A DNA stretch of 11,773 bases from JAJECS01 sp034428595 (GTDB lineage Bacteria; Chloroflexota; UBA11872). Shown here piece after piece: positions 1 through 6,209 of the stretch. The stretch spans positions 1-11,773 of the forward strand of contig DAOUHO010000103.1 of NCBI GenBank assembly GCA_034428595.1, in the 5' to 3' direction. Position 1 is the stretch's first letter, and the number at the start of each line of letters is the position of its first letter. The notes under the pieces were generated by a model. It did no database searches, had not been told where the DNA came from, and saw only the letters and a list, made by a program, of their open reading frames with translations. A program made the translations under genes and the position numbers.

Positions 1-189
1 GGCCCAGTGCTCACCGGCACGACACCCCAGCAGTGCTGCGGACCACCCCGCCACGCCAGCCGGGGCTCGGTCTTGTGGAAGCGATCCCAGGGTCGCGGGG
101 GCACCATGAGCTCACCGACCGGCAAGGCTGGACCAGTGTCCCGGATCGTCCCGAGCTACCGGCCGAGTCCCATTAGGGACGCCCCTACA
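1..189. repeat. Left arm of a 189-bp perfect terminal inverted repeat
   Basis: Bases 1-189 are the exact reverse complement of 11585-11773; identity stops at base 190 (A here, G expected). The inner tip reads TGTAGGGGCGTCCCTAATGG when read outward on the minus strand, and contains a 5-bp hairpin GTCCC-TAAT-GGGAC. Reading outward from the tip, a frame opens with ATG at the complement of 105-107 and stays open to the window edge (about 35 codons, starting MVPPRPWDRF), so the repeat could be the start of a transposon with its gene running off the window. I do not recognise that peptide. The repeat could be the end of an insertion sequence present in two inverted copies, a dispersed repeat where an assembly stopped, or the terminus of a linear element. 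The repeat itself is certain; its nature is not. Confidence 0.95.
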
Positions 190-211
190 AGGCATGGCCG
201 CTGTCCGGTGG

Positions 212-233
212 CCCGCGCTGCATGCAGCGTGGG
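212..233 (-). terminator. Palindromic hairpin just after the ThiO-like gene
   Basis: On the minus strand the transcript leaving the ThiO-like stop codon (244-246) meets CCCACGCTGCATGCAGCGCGGG ten bases later in two halves: an exact 14-base palindrome at 216-229 (CGCTGCATGCAGCG) extended by one wobble and three G-C pairs. In RNA it would fold as a stem of about nine pairs with a small GCAU-type loop. There is no run of U after it, so it is not a canonical intrinsic terminator; it may end or protect the message, or be a palindromic protein site. Confidence 0.4.
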
Positions 234-243
234 AAGGCGCCGG

Positions 244-1335
244 TCAGGCGAAGCGGGCGGGGTCGAAGGGCGTCAGGTCGATGGCCGGCGACTCGCCGGT
301 GATGTGAGCCGCCAGGGCCGCCGCGCCTCCGGGGGCCATCAGCAAGCCGGCGCGTCCGTGGCCGGTGGCGATATAGGCACCGGAGAGGCCTGGCGCGGCG
401 CCCAGGATCGGCAAACCGTCGGGCGAAAGCGGACGCAGGCAGGCCGTCTGCTTCACGACCTCGGCCCGCGACACGGCGGAGACAAAGCGTTCGGCTTGAC
501 AAAGGATCTGGCGTCGCGCCGCGGCGGTCGGCGTCTCGTCGAATCCCACGCGCTCCTCGGTGGTGCCGACGTAGACCAGGCCGTCGGCCTTGCGCGCCAT
601 GTAGTTGCCGTCGGTATCCGAGAACCGGGTTTCGGCCTGCGCGGGCGGCAGGCGCAGCCGTAGGATTTGGCCCTTGAGCGGGGTGACGGGCACGCGCAGC
701 CCGATCCAGGCCCCGGCCTCGCTGGTCCAGGGCCCCATGGCCAGCACGACGGTGGCGGTGCGAACGATCCGGCCGTCCAGCTTTACCCCGGCGACGCTGC
801 GGTTGTTGAGTCCGAGTCCTGTCACCCGTCCATGCTGAAACCGCGCGCCACGCGTTTCGGCAGCCTGGATCAGCGCTTGGGTGAACGCGGCGGGTTCGAT
901 CTCGGCGCTCGCTTCGCGAAGCAGGCCGCCTTCGACGGGACCGTCGATCCAGGCGCAGCGGGCGCGCACCTCGTCGGGCTCCAGCCACTGGGACGGGGCG
1001 GCCTCCCGCAGAGTCCTGGCTTCAACGGCGTCGGCGGCGACGAGCAGCGAGGGGCTTTCCGCAAACCCGTAGCTGGGCGCGCCGTGGGCCTCCAACTCCT
1101 TCACGAGCTCGTGATGCCTTGCCAGGCTGGTCCGCCACAGCGGGCCAAGCGGGCCGGCGGCGCGCGCGTCCGACGCCGGTGAGAGCAGCCCGGCGGCCTT
1201 GCCGCTGGCTCCCGACGCAATGGCGCGCGACTCGATCAGCAGCGGCCGCACGCCGCGCCCGGCGAGCTCGTAGGCCAGGGCGGCGCCCAGCACGCCGCCC
1301 CCACAGATCACGACGTCCGCCGACTGCCCGCTCAT
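244..1335 (-). CDS. thiO: FAD-dependent amine/glycine oxidase, ThiO/DadA-like
   Basis: This 363-residue protein belongs to the D-amino-acid oxidase (DAO) family of flavoenzymes, and most resembles glycine oxidase ThiO, which oxidises glycine to iminoacetate for the thiazole ring of thiamine. Visible marks are the N-terminal dinucleotide-binding motif CGGGVLG at residues 11-17, an acidic residue E35 at the end of the second strand for the FAD ribose, the SGAS-GKAAG loop at 41-49, GPWT at 201-204, and the C-terminal block with CLRP (R301, matching the substrate-binding arginine of ThiO) and ATGHGRAGLLMAPG at 323-336. Length fits the family. The ATG at 1335 is chosen because the GxGxxG motif begins about ten residues later; upstream ATGs at 1374 and 1386 would overlap the control region of the divergent gene. 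No other thiamine gene is in the window, so D-amino-acid or sarcosine-type oxidation remains possible. It is transcribed divergently from the DUF4202 gene. Confidence 0.82.
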   Translation of the reverse strand: MSGQSADVVICGGGVLGAALAYELAGRGVRPLLIESRAIASGASGKAAGLLSPASDARAAGPLGPLWRTSLARHHELVKELEAHGAPSYGFAESPSLLVAADAVEARTLREAAPSQWLEPDEVRARCAWIDGPVEGGLLREASAEIEPAAFTQALIQAAETRGARFQHGRVTGLGLNNRSVAGVKLDGRIVRTATVVLAMGPWTSEAGAWIGLRVPVTPLKGQILRLRLPPAQAETRFSDTDGNYMARKADGLVYVGTTEERVGFDETPTAAARRQILCQAERFVSAVSRAEVVKQTACLRPLSPDGLPILGAAPGLSGAYIATGHGRAGLLMAPGGAAALAAHITGESPAIDLTPFDPARFA

Positions 1336-1388
1336 CGTGCGGCACGATACCCGAGTCGCGGCGCGCCGGCCCATGCGAGAATCCACCC
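1336..1388. promoter_or_regulatory. Short divergent promoter region, probably leaderless on both sides
   Basis: The 53 bases between two divergent start codons must hold both promoters if each gene is transcribed alone. On the plus strand GAGAAT at 1377-1382, preceded by TG and one base (extended -10 form), would place transcription start at about 1389, exactly the GTG start codon of the DUF4202 gene. On the minus strand TATCGT (complement of 1344-1349) lies 8 bases before the ThiO-like ATG, giving a start within about two bases of it. Neither gene has a Shine-Dalgarno sequence. A 10-base perfect palindrome CGGCGCGCCG at 1359-1368 sits between the two -10 sites and could be an operator or chance in GC-rich DNA. 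No good -35 hexamer is seen for either. Confidence 0.4.
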
Positions 1389-1994
1389 GTGGATTCCCAG
1401 CGCTTTCGCGACGCCATTCGGCGCATCGACGCGGCCAACGCCGACGATCCGCACACGCTGATCGTCGACGGCGAGCCCCGCCCCAAGGAGCTCACCCACG
1501 CCGCGATGCTCACGGCCTGGGTCCGGCGCCTGCGACCCGACGCCGGCGAGGCGCTGCTGCTGGCGGCACGCGCGCACCACATCCGCCGCTGGACCATCCC
1601 TCGCGACGACTATCCGAGCGGCCGGAGAGGCTATCTGCGCTGGCGCACGGCGCTGCAGGCGATGCACGCCGCGGAGGTTGGGCGCGTCCTGCAGGAAGCC
1701 GGCTACGGCGCCGACGAAATCGCGCGCGTCCAGCAGCTGGTTCGGAAACAAAACCTCAAGCGCGACCCCGAGGCGCAAACGCTGGAGGACGGGCTCTGCC
1801 TGGTCTTCCTCGAGACGCAATTCGCCGACCTGCGCGCGCGGTATCCGGCGGCGAAGATCGCCGACATCGTGCAGAAAACCTGGCGCAAGATGTCGCCCGC
1901 GGCCCGCGACCTGGCGCTGGAATTGGACTTGCCGCCCGACGAGCGGACGGCGCTGGAGCAGGCCCTGGCGGAGGACGCAGCGCCTTCGGCGTAG
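1389..1994 (+). CDS. DUF4202 family protein
   Basis: The 201-residue product matches the DUF4202 family along its full length: an N-terminal helix RFRDAIRRIDAANADDP (about residues 5-21), ELTHAAMLTAWVRRLRPDAGEAL at 34-56 (split here only in description), RAHHIRRWTIPRDDYP at 61-76, GYLRWRT at 81-87, the LVRKQNLKRDPE stretch at 117-128, TLEDGLCLVFLE at 131-142 and the KTWRKMS signature at 163-169. The family's biochemical role is unknown to me. The conserved H37, H63-H64 and E133-D134 in an all-helical fold recall metal-binding helical bundles such as HD domains, which is inference only. The start is GTG at 1389: the frame is open far upstream, but family similarity begins here and the upstream frame lies inside the ThiO-like gene. 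There is no Shine-Dalgarno sequence. The TAG stop is part of a repeat-like hairpin element. Confidence 0.85.
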   Translation: MDSQRFRDAIRRIDAANADDPHTLIVDGEPRPKELTHAAMLTAWVRRLRPDAGEALLLAARAHHIRRWTIPRDDYPSGRRGYLRWRTALQAMHAAEVGRVLQEAGYGADEIARVQQLVRKQNLKRDPEAQTLEDGLCLVFLETQFADLRARYPAAKIADIVQKTWRKMSPAARDLALELDLPPDERTALEQALAEDAAPSA

Positions 1995-2015
1995 GGGCGT
2001 CTCTAGTGGGCGCCC
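1991..2015. repeat. GTAGGGGCG hairpin repeat, related to the terminal repeat tip; possible terminator
   Basis: GTAGGGGCGTCTCTAGTGGG at 1991-2010 differs at only 2 of 20 positions from the tip of the terminal inverted repeats (GTAGGGGCGTCCCTAATGGG at 11586-11605). It folds as an 8-bp stem, 1995-2002 with 2008-2015, including two G-T wobbles and loop CTAGT. It includes the last base pair of context around the DUF4202 stop codon (TAG 1992-1994), so the stop codon itself is within the repeat. Similar GTAGGGGCG hairpins occur widely between genes in Chloroflexota-type genomes, as far as I recall. It may work as a transcription terminator between the convergent genes, though no T-run follows. Confidence 0.6.
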
Positions 2016-2051
2016 AAGGCAGTGAGTGGCGGGAAGACCAAGTGTGGCTCC

Positions 2052-2080
2052 TTAGATTCCTCGCTGCGCTCGGCATGACA
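2052..2080. repeat. Dispersed intergenic repeat (TTAGATTCCTCGCTGCGCTC type)
   Basis: The stretch beginning TTAGATTCCTCGCTGCGCTC and ending CGGCATGACA matches a short sequence I recall as scattered between genes in many environmental bacterial genomes (usual form ends CGGAATGACA). Read on the minus strand it gives the open peptide CRAQRGI, often mis-annotated as a protein end. It lies in the 110-bp gap between two converging genes, next to the GTAGGGGCG hairpin. Its function is unknown. Confidence 0.5.
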
Positions 2081-2104
2081 AACACGGGCGGATCGGCGGC
2101 GGGC

Positions 2105-3094
2105 TCAGACCGGCCGGATGTCTTCCCAGGCGCCGGTTTCGCAGGAGCGGTCGGCGGCTAGACCGACCTCGTGCTGGCGGATGATCGCGTCGCGCAGGCC
2201 GGTGTTCGTCGTGCCCTGCTCGACGGCGTCGAGGAAGGCGCGCAGGCACTCGTGGACCCCGGGCCACCCGGCCGGCGGTTCCAGGGCGGGCTGCCGCTCC
2301 AGGCGCCAGTGGGGGAACCTCCGCGTGCGCAGGCGCCAGGCGCCCGCCAGCGGATCGCAGACGATGTCGCCGTCGGTTCCGTTCACCTCCAGGTCGATGC
2401 GCAGCGGCCCAACCGCTCCGATGTTGACCTGAAACGTGCCCAGCACGTCGCCGTAGTCCAGATGGGCGATGGCGCGCGTTTGTATCAGCCCCGGCGAGTC
2501 GTCGCCGTTGAGCACCAACACGCGGCGCGCGGTGCGGCCGAGCACGCGGTCCAGCATGTCCAGATACCACCCCGCCAGCATGTGCACCACGCTCAGCTGG
2601 TGCCGCGGTGGATGGCCCCACCCGGCTTGGAGCCGCACTTTCGCGGTTTGAGGCTGACCAATGGCGCCGGCGTCCAGCGCCTCGCGCAGGCGCGCGACGA
2701 CGGGCAGGTAGGACAGCTCGAGATCGGGATGCACGAGTTGCGGCGCGGCTCGGAGCGCGTCCAGCATGCGTTCCACGCCGGTCCGGTCGGAAGCTACGGG
2801 CGGCTCGAACAGGAGCGGCAGGCCTGACGCCAGCGCGTCCGCCAGCACCAGCTCGTGCGCCCGATCGGGAACCGCGACCGTGACGGCGTCCAGGTCGGCG
2901 ACGGCGAGAAGTTCAGACGCTGAGGGGAACACGGAAATCCCCGGCCCGATTTCCGCAAGGGCGCGGTCGCGCGTTTCGGCGCTGGGCGCCGCCACCGCCG
3001 TCACCGTGGCGCGACCGTCCAAGCGCAGCGCCGGGACATAGGCGCTGCGCGTCCACGCGCCGAATCCTATGAGGCCGAGGCGAATCTTGCTCAC
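2105..3094 (-). CDS. Gfo/Idh/MocA-like oxidoreductase with altered active site
   Basis: The 329-residue protein has the two-part layout of the Gfo/Idh/MocA family, NAD(P)-dependent dehydrogenases of sugars and inositols. An N-terminal Rossmann fold (about 1-120) starts with LGLIGFGAW (G10, G12), followed by DLDAVTVAVPDRAH at 67-80. A C-terminal alpha/beta domain carries SYLPVVARLREALDAGAIGQ (128-147) and ends with VHECLRAFLDAVEQG (280-294). Two hallmark residues are missing: the EKP motif is EPP at 97-99 (catalytic Lys replaced by Pro), and the GxHxxD segment reads AGWYLD at 174-179, without the His. It may bind a nucleotide or sugar without normal catalysis. The start is GTG at 3094, immediately before SKIRLG, with no clear ribosome binding site. 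The gene follows the large membrane protein gene 98 bases downstream in the same direction, so they may be co-transcribed. Confidence 0.85.
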   Translation of the reverse strand: MSKIRLGLIGFGAWTRSAYVPALRLDGRATVTAVAAPSAETRDRALAEIGPGISVFPSASELLAVADLDAVTVAVPDRAHELVLADALASGLPLLFEPPVASDRTGVERMLDALRAAPQLVHPDLELSYLPVVARLREALDAGAIGQPQTAKVRLQAGWGHPPRHQLSVVHMLAGWYLDMLDRVLGRTARRVLVLNGDDSPGLIQTRAIAHLDYGDVLGTFQVNIGAVGPLRIDLEVNGTDGDIVCDPLAGAWRLRTRRFPHWRLERQPALEPPAGWPGVHECLRAFLDAVEQGTTNTGLRDAIIRQHEVGLAADRSCETGAWEDIRPV

Positions 3095-3192
3095 GACAGC
3101 GTCCGATGTGCGGCGAGGTTTCGTGGCGAGGGTACTTGAGGATGGACGGGCGGCAGAACCGGCACGGCACGCGCCATGAGTCGGGGTCGAGC

Positions 3193-5994
3193 CTATGGAA
3201 TGGGCGTCACGCCGAGCGCGTTCTCGAAGACCGCAAAGGTCGGCCCCCCATCTTCGGCGATCGTGAGGCGCACCAGTGGGATAAGGGCTGCCTCCGTCCA
3301 GTTGTGCCGCAGCCGCAGCGCCAGCGTCCACACGCCGGGGCCGAGCCCGATTTCAGATGCCTCCAAGGGAATCAGGCGGCCCTCTCCATCCTCCAGGTAG
3401 AGGCTCGCCGCGCGGGCGTCGAACACATACCGCTTGCTGATGACTCCCTGGCCCGGGTGGAATTGCCCGGCGAACCACTGAGCCGCCACATAGCTGCGCC
3501 CGTCGGTCCCGAGGTCGCGCGGCAACGCCCACGGCGAGTCGTCAGCCGCCAGGATCACCCAATCCTGGCCGGTCCAGCGCCGCGCGGCATCGTCCGTAAG
3601 CGTCGCGGTAAACGCCAGCCGGCCGTCATCGATGCTCACTGACGACATCCGCACATGCAGGAGCGGCTCGGCGGCGGGCATGACCGGCGGCACGGCCCCG
3701 TCCGGGGCGTAGACCGCGAAATCATCGCTCGACCAGATCGGGGTTCGCTGGCCGGGCGAGAAAGCAGACGGCGCGAGGCGCGCCGAGGTGACCACGAGAT
3801 CCGGCGTGCGATCACCGAGCGGCTCGGTGTGAAAGCCGGGCCGCAGGTGCTCAGCGAACACCCGCACCTCGCCGAGCAGTTGCGCGTGGGACAGCGCCGA
3901 CGCCGCGCGCACCCACCCCAAGTAGCCGATGGACGGCGACAAGAACACGCTTGCGGACGGCGGGACCGCCTGGCGCAGAGCCTCGAACGATTCGGGGTCG
4001 GGCGGCGATTCGATTGCCAGAAACGCGGGCCGGATTCGGTAGAGAGCCTCGGCGCCGTCGCGCACCAGAGGCTCGAAGTAATCTGAATTATCGATCCATC
4101 CGGCGGCCCGCGGCGGAAGACTGGTTAGCCAATCGCCAGTGGCATGGACGTAATCGAGCCCGAGCCGGCGGATCGCCGAAGGCTCGAGTCGGCGGATCGC
4201 GTCGACATACTCCGGCCCACGCACTCTCGAGAAGCCAATGAATTCGGTAAAACCCGATGCGTTCGCGCGGCCCGTGGCGATGGACATCCCGATCGGATCC
4301 GGGGCGAGGATACGCGCGTCGGGTGCGGTGCGATCACGGATGTATGCGGCGACGCGATCGGACATGCCACTTCGGGTCACATAGCGTCCCAGGAAGTCCG
4401 AGGCCTGCTCCCTCTGGCCCGGCGCGGCATTGGCGAGCTGGACGCCGCTGCCGAGGCCCGCGCCGATGCTGCGCAGGGGCATCACAACGGTCGGCCAGGT
4501 GACAAGCACGACGAGCAGCGCGGCGGCGGCGTAGCGCCGGCGGGGGCGCAGGGCCGACAGGCTGACGCTCAGCGCGGCGAGCAGCCCCATGAGCGCGAAG
4601 TTTCGCGCGTGACCGTCCAGCCGGACGACATCCCGTGAGAACTCGTAGTGCAGCGTGAGGGCGGCGAGCAGAAAGAGCCCGCTCCCAAGCGCCAGGGCCA
4701 GCACCAGGCGGTCGCGCCACGCGAGCAGCAGGGAGACGGCGACGATCGCGACCACGCCAAGGCCAATCACGCCCAGACCGCCCGACACGTCGATGAAGTC
4801 GCCGATTGGACGACGGCTGCCTGGATCGTCCATCCAGGCCAGCGCGAGGCCGCTTCCGGACGGTCCGGTCAGGACGCCCGTAATGGCGCCGCCGCCGATG
4901 GCCAGAACGAGCGCGGCCAGCAGCGGTCCCGCAGCCGCGCGCAGAGCCGCGTGGAGGCGCTGCGCGCGCGCCGGCCTGGCCGCAACGAACCGCGCCGCCT
5001 CGAGCAGTATCCACAGGGCCAGCACCATCACGGCCACGGCTTCGTCGGCCAGACCCAGGAATCCGACCAGCGCCGCCAGGACCAGCGCCGACGGCCAGGA
5101 GCGGCGGCCGCCGCCGGTGACCCGCTCCAACACCACAAGCGCCAGGGCATACGCCAGCGTGAACGATGGCTTCCAGATATTTGGCGGCGACGCCTCAAGC
5201 ACCGTCTCCCAGGGCGCCTCCGTCGACGGCCAGTAGACCTCCGCCAGCCAGGTGCGCACGCTGGCGTTGAGCGCCGGCAGCTCGCCGGGGCCGGGGAGCT
5301 GCACGATGCCTGGCGGCGGAGCGTAGTGGATCTGCGTCCAAGCGCCGGCCGTGAGCAGCAGCGGGGCGACGGCCACTACCGCGATCCACGATCCCCGGCT
5401 GAAGATCAGCATGCCCACGACCAAGGCGAAGCCCATCCAGAGATAGGCGCCCAGCACTTCCGTCACGAGCGCCAGGTCGGGTCCGAACGGCGGGGCCAGG
5501 AGACCGACCAGCAGATTGGAACCATAGTGATAGGCCGTGGGCAGATCCGGGCTCCACGGAAAGGCGGGCGGGTGATACCCGCCGGCTTGGATGGATGCCG
5601 CCAGTCCCAGATGCAGAAAGTCCTCGACAATTGTCAGGAGCTGACGGCTGGCCAGCGCGACCCAAAAGAGCGCCAGGGCCGCGACCACCACGGCGGCTGT
5701 CGTGCGCAGCCCGGGCCGCACGGGATCGCCGACGCGCCAGACGAGACCCGCGCCGAGCGCAAGCGTGAGCACCCAGGCCGCAACCACTCCCGCGGGCGCG
5801 GGGAGTGCGTAGAGGACGACGTTGACGACGAAGCCCCACAGCGCCGGGCCGATGACGAGGCCCTGGGCCAAGGCCAAGCGCTCGTCGCGCTGCCGGAGCA
5901 CGGTGCGGGCGACGACGTAGCCCAGGGCGGCGAGCGCGACGAGCTCCGCCGCCAGCAGCAGCAAACCCGGGACGATCGCCCAATCGACGGTCAT
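3193..5994 (-). CDS. Large polytopic membrane protein, GT-C glycosyltransferase-like, with C-terminal soluble domain
   Basis: The 933-residue product has roughly a dozen hydrophobic segments in residues 1-510 (for example 7-30, 45-64, 68-86, 99-117, 173-198, 203-220, 301-335, 356-376, 404-426, 429-449, 465-482, 487-506) and then about 420 mostly soluble residues. After the fourth segment comes VEDFLHLGLAASI (E124-D125) and then PTAYHYGSNLLVGLLA (152-167). An acidic pair in the first long outside loop followed by an aromatic Y-H-Y-G segment is the pattern of GT-C fold, lipid-phosphate-sugar-using glycosyltransferases and related uncharacterised membrane proteins. The C-terminal part ends with beta-rich sequence from about 780. 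No specific family is claimed and the sugar, acceptor and activity are unknown. ATG at 5994 is preceded by GAGG eight bases upstream. It is divergent from the PBP gene and upstream of the Gfo/Idh-like gene, fitting an envelope-glycan role by inference. Confidence 0.7.
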   Translation of the reverse strand: MTVDWAIVPGLLLLAAELVALAALGYVVARTVLRQRDERLALAQGLVIGPALWGFVVNVVLYALPAPAGVVAAWVLTLALGAGLVWRVGDPVRPGLRTTAAVVVAALALFWVALASRQLLTIVEDFLHLGLAASIQAGGYHPPAFPWSPDLPTAYHYGSNLLVGLLAPPFGPDLALVTEVLGAYLWMGFALVVGMLIFSRGSWIAVVAVAPLLLTAGAWTQIHYAPPPGIVQLPGPGELPALNASVRTWLAEVYWPSTEAPWETVLEASPPNIWKPSFTLAYALALVVLERVTGGGRRSWPSALVLAALVGFLGLADEAVAVMVLALWILLEAARFVAARPARAQRLHAALRAAAGPLLAALVLAIGGGAITGVLTGPSGSGLALAWMDDPGSRRPIGDFIDVSGGLGVIGLGVVAIVAVSLLLAWRDRLVLALALGSGLFLLAALTLHYEFSRDVVRLDGHARNFALMGLLAALSVSLSALRPRRRYAAAALLVVLVTWPTVVMPLRSIGAGLGSGVQLANAAPGQREQASDFLGRYVTRSGMSDRVAAYIRDRTAPDARILAPDPIGMSIATGRANASGFTEFIGFSRVRGPEYVDAIRRLEPSAIRRLGLDYVHATGDWLTSLPPRAAGWIDNSDYFEPLVRDGAEALYRIRPAFLAIESPPDPESFEALRQAVPPSASVFLSPSIGYLGWVRAASALSHAQLLGEVRVFAEHLRPGFHTEPLGDRTPDLVVTSARLAPSAFSPGQRTPIWSSDDFAVYAPDGAVPPVMPAAEPLLHVRMSSVSIDDGRLAFTATLTDDAARRWTGQDWVILAADDSPWALPRDLGTDGRSYVAAQWFAGQFHPGQGVISKRYVFDARAASLYLEDGEGRLIPLEASEIGLGPGVWTLALRLRHNWTEAALIPLVRLTIAEDGGPTFAVFENALGVTPIP

Positions 5995-6002
5995 TCACGC
6001 GG

Positions 6003-6007
6003 CCTCA
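6003..6007 (-). promoter_or_regulatory. Ribosome binding site of the membrane protein gene
   Basis: On the minus strand TGAGG lies 8 bases before the ATG at 5994. This supports the chosen start, which also begins directly with a hydrophobic first segment. Confidence 0.6.
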
Positions 6008-6093
6008 ATTGACGCTGCTGCTTCCCTCGATTGCCATCTGCAGCGAATGCCAGCTTAAGAGTCGGCGTAACGGGAAGTGGAGACGCGCACGCT

Positions 6094-6099
6094 TAGAAT
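6094..6099 (+). promoter_or_regulatory. Possible -10 element (TAGAAT) for the PBP gene
   Basis: TAGAAT matches the TATAAT consensus at 5 of 6 positions and lies in the 215-bp gap between the divergent membrane-protein and PBP genes. It would give a 5-prime leader of about 104 bases to the ATG at 6210. No convincing -35 hexamer is found at the usual distance, so the call is weak. The remaining gap (5995-6209) holds the divergent ribosome binding site and nothing else I can name. Confidence 0.3.
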
Positions 6100-6198
6100 G
6101 GAGATCTTCGAGAGTGAGGCTGGTGCGGGTGCGTAGCTCGCGGATGCGGCCCTCCGCGGGCCGCCAGGTCAATCGTGACGCGCGGGCAAGGCTTGCGC

Positions 6199-6202
6199 GG
6201 AG
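6199..6202 (+). promoter_or_regulatory. Ribosome binding site deciding the PBP start
   Basis: GGAG at 6199-6202 is 7 bases before ATG 6210, the best spaced Shine-Dalgarno in this region. Upstream in-frame starts exist at 6114 (GTG, with GGAG ten bases before it), 6144 (ATG) and 6009 (TTG); they would add an Arg-rich cytoplasmic tail. Confidence 0.55.
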
Positions 6203-6209
6203 TTCGCTG

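Noticed and set aside
7..663. Open frame starting in the left repeat and running into the ThiO-like gene
   Set aside because: It crosses from the repeat into antisense of a well-supported gene, and its twin at 11201-11767 does the same on the other side; neither has domain content.
1119..1388. Upstream extension of the DUF4202 frame
   Set aside because: The extra part is Arg/Ala-rich antisense of the ThiO-like gene; family similarity starts at GTG 1389.
3095..3331. Upstream extension of the Gfo/Idh-like frame into the membrane protein gene
   Set aside because: The Rossmann strand starts right after GTG 3094 and the extension shows no coding similarity.
4648..6012. 454-codon open frame on the plus strand opposite the membrane protein gene
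   Set aside because: Its product is a Gln/Arg/Gly-rich mixture without any domain; it is the antisense shadow of a GC-rich gene whose hydrophobic segments are clearly real.
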